DNA of 5,458 nt from Candidatus Tayloriibacteriota bacterium (GCA_026395155.1 JAPLZG010000050.1:1-5458); one strand, 5' to 3'; counted from the stretch's first letter, positions 1 through 5,407 are shown. Translations and numbers: made by a program. The notes: generated from the sequence alone by a model not told the origin.

Positions 1-51
1 ATTTTTTATCTTATCAATCCTAATTTTGAAATAATTTAACATATTTAATTC

Positions 52-867
52 TTAGCTCAACTCCGTTCCCTCTTTTATAAAATCAGGTACTTCCATAATG
101 GCGAGATTGTCATCATTTTTCACAGCTAATATCATCCCATTACTCATAAGACCCATAAGAGGTCGTGGCTCAAGATTGGTCACAAAAGCAACTTTTTTAC
201 CAACCAAAACCTGATTATTTGGAAAATAAAAGGCAATTCCAGAAACAATTTGTCTTATATCTTGAGATTCGAGAGCCCCATCAGTAGGATTTTTTGGGCC
301 AAAGCTTACTGAAAGTTTTAAAAGCTTTTCTGAACCGGGTACTTGTTCAACAGTTAAAATCTTTCCAACTTTCATTTGAACCTTTTTAAAATCAGCATAA
401 GTTATCATTGAAGCTGGGGAGGTCTCCAAATCTTTTTTCATATTTTTCTTTTCTTCCTCACTCTTTTTCTTTATTTCTTGTCTATTTCTCTCCTTATCCA
501 TATATGTTTGAAGTATTATTGAGGCTGCAGAAGCATCGAGCATATCTGTCTTACCAAAAGTATTTTCAACTTGCAGAGATGTCATAAATTCTGGCTCAAG
601 AAATATAGGAACCTTGATTGCATTTCCCAATTCTCTTTTAAAAACAATTATTTTAGGGTTTATTTTATTATCTTCTCCTTTATTATTTTTTGATTCACCT
701 ATTACAATTGCACCAACCTCATTTTCAATACAAAATTCAACAATTTTCTTAATTAAATCTTGATCATTTTCAAAGACAACTTTTGGGAAAGCCACTGTCG
801 CTTCATTATCAGAAACTGCTACCCCTACTCGTTTTTCACCATAATCTATACCTAAATATTTAGTCAT
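52..867 (-). CDS. ruvX: RuvX/YqgF-type nuclease fused to a C-terminal tRNA-binding OB-fold domain
   Basis: Residues 1-123 are a YqgF/RuvX domain (RNase H-like fold; pre-16S rRNA nuclease or Holliday junction resolvase family). It opens with YLGIDYGEKRVGVAVSD. All three expected acidic catalytic residues appear present: D8, E93 (in EPEFMTS, replacing the usual DERLTT) and D111 (in DASAA). The usual G-L-P loop is replaced by GESKNNKG (57-64), a variant I associate with CPR bacteria. A Lys/Glu-rich linker (about 124-153) leads to residues 155-271, an EMAP/Trbp111/MetRS-C-type tRNA-binding OB fold, with GSEKLLKL (178-185), RQIVSGIA (205-212) and NLEPRPLMG (231-239), plus a longer loop at 191-204. 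Normal RuvX is about 130-150 aa, so at 271 aa this is a clear fusion. I chose the ATG at 865-867 because the family starts there; a GTG 36 bases upstream lies within a palindromic element. No good Shine-Dalgarno is visible. Domain calls are secure; the fused function is inferred. Confidence 0.9.
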   Translation of the reverse strand: MTKYLGIDYGEKRVGVAVSDNEATVAFPKVVFENDQDLIKKIVEFCIENEVGAIVIGESKNNKGEDNKINPKIIVFKRELGNAIKVPIFLEPEFMTSLQVENTFGKTDMLDASAASIILQTYMDKERNRQEIKKKSEEEKKNMKKDLETSPASMITYADFKKVQMKVGKILTVEQVPGSEKLLKLSVSFGPKNPTDGALESQDIRQIVSGIAFYFPNNQVLVGKKVAFVTNLEPRPLMGLMSNGMILAVKNDDNLAIMEVPDFIKEGTELS

Positions 868-986
868 CCCGTTAGAGATAGGAAATGCCGGTCCAATCAG
901 CACTTACTATCGTATTTTGTTAATTATTTATAATGTTTAATAATGTCATGTTTGCAATCCGTTTCCGTTTTCATCTCTAACGGGAT
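866..986. repeat. Palindromic MITE/REP-like element with 14-bp terminal inverted repeats
   Basis: The 14 bases ATCCCGTTAGAGAT at 866-879 are the exact reverse complement of 973-986. After a short gap each side continues with a second complementary block, GGAAA (881-885) against TTTCC (962-966). The interior is very AT-rich and encodes nothing, and includes a TATAAA-like string that could serve as a -10 element for the minus strand. No obvious target-site duplication flanks the ends. The left terminus supplies the first two bases of the ruvX start codon, so the element forms the whole immediate 5' region of that gene. The layout fits a non-autonomous palindromic element mobilised in trans (MITE or REP/BIME type), but no transposase is present and copy number is unknown. 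Confidence 0.6.
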
Positions 987-1207
987 TACCACATCATATA
1001 TTACACTATTTTAAGAAAAAATGTTATTATTAACCCGTTAAAGTTTTTACTGACGTGTTGAAAATGAGAAGTAGTAGACGCACCTTTTTAAACAGATGAG
1101 TCTGAATTAAAAACTTCCGAATCATTTAACCTCAACACATTTTCATCAGCAAAAATTTTCTCGGGTAAATATGCAACATTTTCATCAGTAAAAATTTTCT
1201 CGGGTAA
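904..1207. other. Intergenic stretch without a gene, upstream of the membrane-protein gene
   Basis: This spacer of about 300 bases between the divergent ruvX and small membrane-protein genes has no credible reading frame on either strand. Its left part is the right half of the palindromic element and its right end is a tandem duplication. Between them are a short perfect palindrome TTAACCCGTTAA (1030-1041) that could be a small operator, and AT-rich sequence. No convincing -35/-10 pair for the plus-strand gene could be picked out by eye. Confidence 0.5.
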
Positions 1208-1209
1208 AT
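1137..1209 (+). repeat. 39-bp-period tandem duplication ending at a start codon
   Basis: The 34 bases at 1137-1170 recur at 1176-1209 with a single difference (C at 1150, T at 1189), giving a repeat period of 39 bp. Each unit contains CATCAG, an A-run, TTTTCTCGGGTAAAT. The second copy ends inside the ATG of the downstream gene, so the duplicated unit is the translation-initiation region. The first copy is followed by an ATG that opens only six codons. There are only two copies, so this is a local tandem duplication rather than an array. Confidence 0.85.
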
Positions 1210-1447
1210 GGACTCACAAACATTAAATGACACGTTGGTTGCATACATATCAGCAAATCCATGGATAATTCCTGTTTTAATTTGGTCAATCATCTGGAAA
1301 CTAATTGCATTATGGAAGGCAGTTAAAAATAATCATCTAACTGTTTTTATAGTTTTAGCATTCTTAAATACTCTTGGAATAGCAGAAATAGCTTATCTTC
1401 TATATCTTTATTATTTTAAAACAAAAAAAAATAGATTAGTTATTTAA
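1208..1447 (+). CDS. Small two-helix membrane protein, DUF5652-like
   Basis: This 79-aa protein has a short polar N-terminus and two strongly hydrophobic segments: about residues 18-36 (starting NPWIIPVLIWSIIWKLIALW from 17) and 46-69 (VFIVLAFLNTLGIAEIAYLL onward). A short positive stretch, KAVKNNH, joins them, and the tail is basic (KTKKNR). The pattern N-P-W-I-I-P, W-K-x-x-A-L-W-K-A and L-N-T-L-G-I-x-E-I resembles, from memory, the small membrane family DUF5652 common in CPR genomes. Its biochemical role is unknown. The basic inter-helix loop suggests a hairpin with both termini outside and the loop in the cytoplasm, though the basic tail argues against a simple reading. An in-frame TAA directly precedes the ATG, which fixes the start. 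Only a weak GGG lies 3 bases upstream, so initiation may be leaderless or Shine-Dalgarno-independent. The stop codon overlaps a terminator. Confidence 0.75.
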   Translation: MDSQTLNDTLVAYISANPWIIPVLIWSIIWKLIALWKAVKNNHLTVFIVLAFLNTLGIAEIAYLLYLYYFKTKKNRLVI

Positions 1448-1467
1448 ACACCCTTAAGGGTGTTTTT
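1446..1467 (+). terminator. Rho-independent terminator of the small membrane-protein gene
   Basis: A perfect 20-bp palindrome AAACACCCTT/AAGGGTGTTT (1446-1465) runs straight into a T-run. The realistic structure is an 8-bp stem with a TTAA loop. It begins inside the stop codon, so the transcript has essentially no 3' UTR before the hairpin. Because it is symmetric and A-rich on the left, it could also work in the opposite direction. Confidence 0.85.
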
Positions 1468-1473
1468 CAATGA

Positions 1474-1501
1474 TTGACATTGACTGTATAAAAGATAGGA
1501 T
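1474..1501 (+). promoter_or_regulatory. Sigma-70-type promoter of the DUF5701-like cassette
   Basis: A perfect -35 box TTGACA (1474-1479) is followed after 16 bases by TAGGAT (1496-1501), which matches four of six -10 positions. This predicts a transcript start near 1508 and a leader of about 75 bases before the start codon at 1584. It sits just downstream of the preceding gene's terminator, so the next gene is probably an independent transcription unit. Confidence 0.55.
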
Positions 1502-1514
1502 TACACAAGTATAA

Positions 1515-1574
1515 ACTCGGGTTGTCCGAGTAAAAACCGTTATTTTACGGCAAAAGTTCTTTAACTTTAAGGAG
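1515..1574 (+). promoter_or_regulatory. Structured 5' leader with three hairpins and a strong ribosome-binding site
   Basis: Three small hairpins follow one another: ACTCGG/CCGAGT with a GTTGT loop (1515-1531), CCGT/ACGG (1537-1550), and AAAGTT/AACTTT with a CTTT loop (1553-1568). The last ends exactly where the Shine-Dalgarno AAGGAG (1569-1574) begins, nine bases before the ATG. This is the only strong Shine-Dalgarno in the window. The hairpins may stabilise the mRNA or hold the ribosome site open. No known riboswitch class is recognised, and no competing terminator stem is obvious. Confidence 0.55.
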
Positions 1575-1583
1575 ACAGACATT

Positions 1584-2327
1584 ATGCACAGAAAGATAAA
1601 AGATACTCCAGAGTATCAAGCACTAAGAGGACTTCACGAGCGTATGGTATGGACCCTTGAGGAACTCGTCACGGAGGAAGAATCCAAAAGACAAGTTTCT
1701 TTTTTGCGAGAAATTAAAAGAAGCGTGATATTGAGAGCGATTGAACTCGACCTCGCAAATCACGATATACCCATACTTCCAGTGATACCCAAAAATTGTA
1801 TGGGTATCTCTAGACAAATACGCTTCGTTAAGTTTGAAGGCAGACCTGGACAAGCATATCTAAACTTGAACAGAGTTAATGATATTTCTGATATTCCGCA
1901 CTTTCATCCGTATTGGATATTTGGTGTGGAGCTTGAAATAGAAACTGCCAATATGACTCCGGAACAGGCGATAAAATATATTACTCAAAAAGGGAGATCT
2001 CCCTTAACTCTGTCTGAGTTGGTTTCGCTTCAGTTACATCGCAATACTCTTGAAAGTTTCTCCTTTCAAGCATGCAGTTCTGGCTATCGTACTCTTGAAG
2101 ATGACACCATTGTGAATGTTCCCATTATCTATCTTGAACGTGGAATCCCCATAATTTCATGGAGTTCTATGGACAAGAACAGGGATATTGGTGAAAATAA
2201 ACCTTGGATTACACCGTCGTGTAAGGGTAGGATTGGTACACTTGGAATACGCACAGTACTGCAGTGTCGTCCGTGGAGAACACGAAAAGAGAGAGAAGAT
2301 ATTGTTGAACACACTCCCGAAGATTAA
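1584..2327 (+). CDS. Uncharacterised protein, DUF5701-like
   Basis: This 247-aa protein has no signal peptide or membrane segment, so it is probably cytoplasmic. The first 60 or so residues are charged and helical-looking (EELVTEEESKRQ). The core has the motifs IPILPVIPK (about 62-70), PYWIFGVELE, GRSPLTLSELVSLQLH, FQACSSGYRT, VPIIYLERGIPIISW and a C-terminal WITPSCKGRIG. This order resembles the family I recall as DUF5701 (P-V-I-P, P-Y-x-x-x-x-V-E, R-x-P-L-T-x-x-E, final S-C), whose function is unknown. I see no catalytic signature I can name. The start is fixed by AAGGAG nine bases upstream. The gene is visibly richer in G+C than ruvX or recJ and has its own promoter, structured leader and terminator. 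It therefore reads as a self-contained, highly expressed or recently acquired cassette. The family call comes from memory and needs a profile search. Confidence 0.75.
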   Translation: MHRKIKDTPEYQALRGLHERMVWTLEELVTEEESKRQVSFLREIKRSVILRAIELDLANHDIPILPVIPKNCMGISRQIRFVKFEGRPGQAYLNLNRVNDISDIPHFHPYWIFGVELEIETANMTPEQAIKYITQKGRSPLTLSELVSLQLHRNTLESFSFQACSSGYRTLEDDTIVNVPIIYLERGIPIISWSSMDKNRDIGENKPWITPSCKGRIGTLGIRTVLQCRPWRTRKEREDIVEHTPED

Positions 2328-2336
2328 TCTTTCGGG
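2316..2336 (+). other. Hairpin over the stop codon of the DUF5701-like gene
   Basis: CCCGAA (2316-2321) pairs with TTCGGG (2331-2336) around the TAA stop, giving a stem of six to seven base pairs. It has no T-run of its own and lies immediately before the strong terminator, so it probably adds 3'-end stability rather than terminating transcription itself. Confidence 0.5.
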
Positions 2337-2338
2337 TG

Positions 2339-2367
2339 AAGACGGATCATGGGGTCCGTCTTTTTTT
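2339..2367 (+). terminator. Strong Rho-independent terminator of the DUF5701-like cassette
   Basis: GACGGATC (2341-2348) pairs with GGTCCGTC (2353-2360) around an ATGG loop, with one G-U pair. Two more A-U pairs are possible at the base. A run of seven T follows (2361-2367). It closes the plus-strand cassette before the convergent minus-strand pseudogene. Confidence 0.9.
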
Positions 2368-2470
2368 GTTTTTTAAAATTATGATGTAAAGTTGAAAAAT
2401 CCAAGATATATAAAAATTTAATATTATGACAAAGATGGTTTTTGTTAAAAACGACTTCATTATGGAAACC

Positions 2471-3090
2471 TCACCTCCCAATAAACACTTTTCTCTCCTT
2501 GGTTAGAACAGTGATATCAATCGCACCACCATCACGATTTGGGCCAGATAATACAGTGGGGTTATGTCCAAAGACAGCACTAATAATTTTGTTTAAGACT
2601 TCTATTGATTTTAAATAATCCGTAGTTTTTTTGATGAAAGATCATCAAGATTATCATTTCCTCCGAATATTACGACATCAACAGTTCCGATCTCTGATCT
2701 GGATATTAATTCATCTAATGTAGTTCTCAAGTCATTTGCAAATATATCAGTTTATTCTTGTCCTTTGTTTATAAAATAATCAGGATCTTGATGACTTATA
2801 AAAGAGATTTCTTTACCTGATATTTTGTCCCTTCCTATACCCACTGTTCCGGTACAATTCATATACTTATCAGAAAAGAGGTTTTGTTCTGTTATTGGAG
2901 AAATAACATATGTTTCCGGTCCTGCACTTTTTATACCTTTTTCTTTATCTTCTCCATAGTCAAAATCAATCCATAAAGTGTCTGGAAGATCCTCATCTAA
3001 AGATTCCGCACTAACTTTAATTTGTGGAATATCTGTTCTAAGTGGCAACACCTCGGTTTGTTTTTGAATAATAATCTGTTCTTTTTCCAT
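2471..3090 (-). pseudogene. Decayed hypothetical gene with one nonsense codon and one frameshift
   Basis: The minus strand opens at the ATG at 3088-3090 and reads 112 codons to a TAA at 2752-2754. The same frame then continues in protein-like fashion (TDIFANDLRTTLDELISR, then GTVDVVIFGG) to a run of seven A (T at 2626-2632). There the frame must shift, as if one A were lost, to continue as TDYLKSIEVLNKIISAVFG, then VLSGPNRDGG, ending VFIGR and TGA at 2471-2473. The span of 620 bases is one short of 207 codons, as a single deletion predicts. The restored product would be about 206 aa. Its second half (VDVVIFGG, a later GPNRDGGAIDI) loosely recalls CheD-like glutamine deamidases, but I do not see the catalytic Cys/His signature and do not assign a function. 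Two independent lesions argue for real decay rather than sequencing error. Confidence 0.75.
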
Positions 3091-3096
3091 TCATTT

Positions 3097-3102
3097 ATTA
3101 TA
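3097..3102 (-). promoter_or_regulatory. -10 box close to the pseudogene start (leaderless type)
   Basis: On the minus strand a perfect TATAAT is followed by only six bases before the ATG at 3090. A transcript from it would begin at or next to the start codon. No convincing -35 box is seen 16-18 bases upstream. The same arrangement precedes recJ. Confidence 0.4.
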
Positions 3103-3140
3103 ACACCAAAACAAGCTTCGATTGAAATGTTTAAAATTTT

Positions 3141-3358
3141 CTGGCGGTGGTGAGGGCGAGAGTTTCTCCCATTACATGGGCAGTATCCCTTTCCCATTTA
3201 CTCATAATCAGAATTACTCGTAAATATGGGAGAAGGGCTTCGACTTCTTACAGAAGCTGTACACCTTTCGCTTTCTGATTACAGAATACTCAAGGTCTTG
3301 CGCATTGGGTCCCTTACCCAATCGCTCACTCGCACGTCGTGCCATTCAAGGCACGACT
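3141..3358 (+). ncRNA. Candidate structured RNA: GC-rich island of consecutive hairpins
   Basis: This gene-free stretch is much richer in G+C than the surrounding AT-rich DNA and holds a series of hairpins. CCCAT/ATGGG with a TAC loop lies at 3168-3180. A long stem-loop at 3187-3237 has CCCTT/AAGGG at its base, CCCATTTAC/GTAAAT..GGG above and TAAT/ATTA near the tip. CTTCT/AGAAG is at 3244-3256. GCG-ATTGGGT/ACCCAAT-CGC lies at 3300-3325 with one bulged C. GTCGTGCC/GGCACGAC is at 3336-3357. A long-range GCGAG/CTCGC pairing (3156-3160 with 3329-3333) could close the first four into one domain. I favour the plus strand because it ends at the T-run of a bidirectional terminator (3374-3401), but the hairpins exist on either strand. 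It matches no RNA class I recognise: the SRP, tmRNA, RNase P and 5S core motifs are all missing. Confidence 0.4.
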
Positions 3359-3416
3359 CCTCTCCGCACATTTAAAAAAACTACCTTTGGGTAGTTTTTT
3401 TAAATGTGCGGAGAGG
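3359..3416 (-). terminator. Terminator within a 27-bp perfect inverted repeat that includes the tRNA acceptor strand
   Basis: The 27 bases at 3359-3385 are the exact reverse complement of 3390-3416, around a four-base TTTG loop. The core CTACC/GGTAG flanked by seven A and seven T (3374-3401) is a classic bidirectional Rho-independent terminator, serving the tRNA on the minus strand and possibly a plus-strand RNA. The outer part of the repeat (3410-3416) is the 3' acceptor strand of the tRNA, and its partner at 3359-3365 repeats the 5' acceptor sequence GGAGAGG downstream of the tRNA. Confidence 0.85.
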
Positions 3417-3495
3417 GCGAGATTCGAACTCGCGAGACCCTTGCGAGCCTTCCAGTTTTCAAGACTGGCTCATTCAACCACTCTGACACCTCTCC
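3409..3495 (-). tRNA. tRNA-Ser(UGA)
   Basis: The minus strand folds into an 87-base class II tRNA. The acceptor is GGAGAGG/CCTCTCC (3489-3495 and 3410-3416) with discriminator G at 3409. The D arm is TCA/TGA enclosing GAGTGGTTGAA. The anticodon stem is CCAGT/ACTGG with loop CTTGAAA, giving anticodon TGA (3459-3461), which reads UCA codons. A long variable arm (AGGCTC/GGGTCT), as expected for serine, is followed by T stem GCGAG/CTCGC with loop TTCGAAT. The 3' CCA is not encoded: the bases after the discriminator are CAC, so CCA must be added by the nucleotidyltransferase. It lies 119 bases downstream of recJ in the same direction. No clear private promoter is seen, so it may be co-transcribed with recJ. 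Confidence 0.97.
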
Positions 3496-3500
3496 GTCAT

Positions 3501-3554
3501 TTTGTCAATACCAAATCAATATTTGACAAACATATTAGATTGAAAATTTCAATC
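3501..3554. other. Two small palindromes between recJ and tRNA-Ser
   Basis: TTTGTCAA (3501-3508) and TTGACAAA (3523-3530) are exact inverted copies 14 bases apart. GATTGAAA/TTTCAATC (3538-3554) is an 8-bp inverted repeat around a single base. Both lie just upstream of the tRNA on its own strand. They could be operator-like sites, an RNA processing stem in a recJ-tRNA transcript, or chance in AT-rich DNA. The second is followed by CCTTTTT on the plus strand, like a weak plus-strand terminator. Confidence 0.35.
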
Positions 3555-3614
3555 CTTTTTAAATACTCTCATATTTCTACAAATATTTCAAGTTGGAACA
3601 ATTCTAACTCTTAG

Positions 3615-5390
3615 CTAAAATATATCCACTATCCTCAGCCTCAATTCTTCCCTACCCCTAAAATAACTTTTTTCAATATTTGCGAGTAAATCTATTTTTT
3701 CTCCGACTTCAATTTTGGCGGAGAAGTCGGTAGGTTTCGTGAAGAAACCAATTGCGGAAACTTTTCCTTGCCCGTTCAAGTTTTTATTCTGATAAAAATT
3801 TGTTCGGGGATTTGAACTATTTTTAAATGAAATTTCTAAATGCTCATTATTTTTCCCAAAAATTCTTACTTCAGATATTTCAATATTTTGTAAAGCAAAA
3901 ATCGGCTTTGGATTATCTATTCCAAATGGTGCAAGTTGTGAAACAATTTTTTCAAAATTAATATTTACATCGTCAATACTAATCACCGCGTCTGCAACAA
4001 TTTCTTTTTCTCTTGTATCTTTCACACTCAACTTTTCATAAGCAATCTCAAGTCCGTCTGAAAGCAAATCGATTTTATCAAGAGAAACAGAAAAACCTCC
4101 AGAAGCAGAGTGTCCTCCATATTCAAGAAATAAATGCTCGACATCCTTCATCATCTCCACAATACTCACACAACCATCTGACCTACAAGAACCTTTCAAA
4201 GTTTTTCCCTCTTCTCTTCCCCAAAGGAAAACCGGGCCACTATGTTCATCCATCAATGAATTTGCAACAAGCCCGAGCAATGATGGCTTCCAATCTGGAT
4301 TACCAGCAACAAGAACTTTTTTCTTTTTATCAGGATCAATCTTCGCCCAATGTTTCCTTATTTCCTTTACCATAACGGCCACAATTCCTTTCCTTTCATT
4401 ATTTATCTTATCTAAATGTATCGCCATCTTTCCTGCCTCAACTTCATCATTTGTAGAAAGCAAAATAAAAGCATCTTCTGGTTCACCCATTCTTGAAGCA
4501 GCATTAATTCGAGGGGAAATCATAAAACCAATATCATCTTCTGTAATATTTTTTAAATCAATTTTTAAAATCGAAAGAAGTTTGTGCAAACCAACTCGTG
4601 GAGTCTTTCTCAAAACTTTTAATCCAAAATATGCAAGTGTCCTATTTTCACCAATAAGTGGCACCATATCCGAGACTGTGGCAATAGCCACCATATCGAG
4701 CAACCACTTTTCGTATCCGGGCGCCAGAAGCGCAGGTTTAAAGTTTATAAAGTTAAAAGTTGAAAGTTTACTGACCAGAGCCTGAACAAGCTTGAAAGCA
4801 ACACCAGCTCCGCAAATATTTTTGTTTGGATATTCACAATCTTTTTGTTTTGGATCAAGTATTGCTATAGCTTCGGGTAATTCTTCTTTTGGTTCATGAT
4901 GATCGGTAACTATCAAATCAATTTTATGTTTTTTAATTATTTTAGATTCTTTAATATCAGCAATCCCGCAATCAATAGTAATAATTAATTTAACTTTATT
5001 TTTAGCAAATTCATCTATTGATTCCTCTTTCAAACCAAAACCTTCCATGACTCTGTGTGGAATATAATTTTCAAAATTAGTAAAACCAATTTTTTTAAAA
5101 AAATCATGCAAAATAACTGCACCAGGAATACCATCAGCATCATAATCACTAAAAATCATAACTTTTTCATTTTCAGAAATTGCATTAAATATTCTTTCTA
5201 CCGCCTTATCCATATCTTTCATCAAATATGGATCATGATTATTATCAAAAACTGGATTTAAAAAATTCTCTGCTTCTTCAAGAGTTTTTATTCCTCTATA
5301 GAAAAGTAGCTTCCTTAAAATTTCAGGATATTTAATAAATTCCTTATTTATTTCTTCACTTATTTCTGGTCGAACTGAATAATCTTTCAT
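3615..5390 (-). CDS. recJ: Single-stranded-DNA-specific exonuclease RecJ
   Basis: This is a 591-aa, full-length member of the DHH/DHHA1 family. RecJ degrades single-stranded DNA 5' to 3' with Mn2+/Mg2+ in recombinational, mismatch and base-excision repair, in the cytoplasm. The DHH domain shows DYDADG (82-87), DCGI (140-143), TDHHE (162-166), CGAGVAFKL and SDMVPL (240-245). These supply the metal-binding Asp/His residues, all intact. The DHHA1 domain follows, with the signature GGHSASGG at 425-432. The C-terminal part contains PFGIDNPKPIF (from about 485) and the OB-fold-like nucleic-acid-binding region. Length is normal to slightly long for the family. The ATG at 5388-5390 puts the N-terminus in the usual RecJ form (Y-x-V-R-P near residue 4). 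No Shine-Dalgarno is present. A TATAAT lies nine bases upstream, implying a leaderless mRNA. tRNA-Ser follows on the same strand. Confidence 0.97.
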   Translation of the reverse strand: MKDYSVRPEISEEINKEFIKYPEILRKLLFYRGIKTLEEAENFLNPVFDNNHDPYLMKDMDKAVERIFNAISENEKVMIFSDYDADGIPGAVILHDFFKKIGFTNFENYIPHRVMEGFGLKEESIDEFAKNKVKLIITIDCGIADIKESKIIKKHKIDLIVTDHHEPKEELPEAIAILDPKQKDCEYPNKNICGAGVAFKLVQALVSKLSTFNFINFKPALLAPGYEKWLLDMVAIATVSDMVPLIGENRTLAYFGLKVLRKTPRVGLHKLLSILKIDLKNITEDDIGFMISPRINAASRMGEPEDAFILLSTNDEVEAGKMAIHLDKINNERKGIVAVMVKEIRKHWAKIDPDKKKKVLVAGNPDWKPSLLGLVANSLMDEHSGPVFLWGREEGKTLKGSCRSDGCVSIVEMMKDVEHLFLEYGGHSASGGFSVSLDKIDLLSDGLEIAYEKLSVKDTREKEIVADAVISIDDVNINFEKIVSQLAPFGIDNPKPIFALQNIEISEVRIFGKNNEHLEISFKNSSNPRTNFYQNKNLNGQGKVSAIGFFTKPTDFSAKIEVGEKIDLLANIEKSYFRGREELRLRIVDIF

Positions 5391-5398
5391 AAAGAGTT

Positions 5399-5407
5399 AT
5401 TATAGCA
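5399..5407 (-). promoter_or_regulatory. Extended -10 promoter of recJ (leaderless or nearly so)
   Basis: On the minus strand TGCTATAAT is a perfect TATAAT with the extended TG motif. Only eight bases separate it from the recJ ATG, so the transcript should start within a few bases of the start codon. The -35 region is weak (AAGACA, 19 bases upstream), as extended -10 promoters tolerate. Confidence 0.55.

Noticed and set aside
409..438. Internal start giving a free-standing tRNA-binding protein
   Set aside because: Met144 and Met154 of the fusion have only distant Shine-Dalgarno-like sequences, so a separate product is possible but not supported.
868..903. Twelve-residue N-terminal extension of RuvX from a GTG at 903
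   Set aside because: It lies wholly inside the palindromic element, and the RuvX family begins right at the Met encoded at 865-867.
1137..1209. CRISPR or iteron array
   Set aside because: There are only two copies with a 5-base gap, no variable spacers, and no cas or replication gene nearby.
2129..2376. Two reading frames overlapping the end of the DUF5701-like gene
   Set aside because: Both are out-of-frame overlaps with a better-supported gene, and one runs through a strong terminator.
2626..2754. Programmed frameshift or recoded stop in the decayed gene
   Set aside because: It would need both UAA read-through and slippage in one gene. UAA is used as a normal stop by other genes here, and no stimulatory structure is evident.
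2997..3197. Minus-strand frame of 66 codons overlapping the pseudogene start
   Set aside because: It overlaps the pseudogene in another frame and runs through the hairpin-rich island; it has no start signals.
3141..3270. Divergent 5S rRNA
   Set aside because: The left edge (CTGGCGGTG) and AGTATCC recall a reversed 5S rRNA, but the conserved loop (CCGAAC/GTTCGG) and a pairing partner for the terminal helix are missing.
3339..3614. Plus-strand reading frame of 91 codons
   Set aside because: It runs antisense through the tRNA-Ser and its terminator palindrome, so its peptide is just tRNA sequence read backwards.
4013..5261. Plus-strand frames inside recJ
   Set aside because: They are antisense to a full-length, motif-complete recJ and show no protein-like composition.
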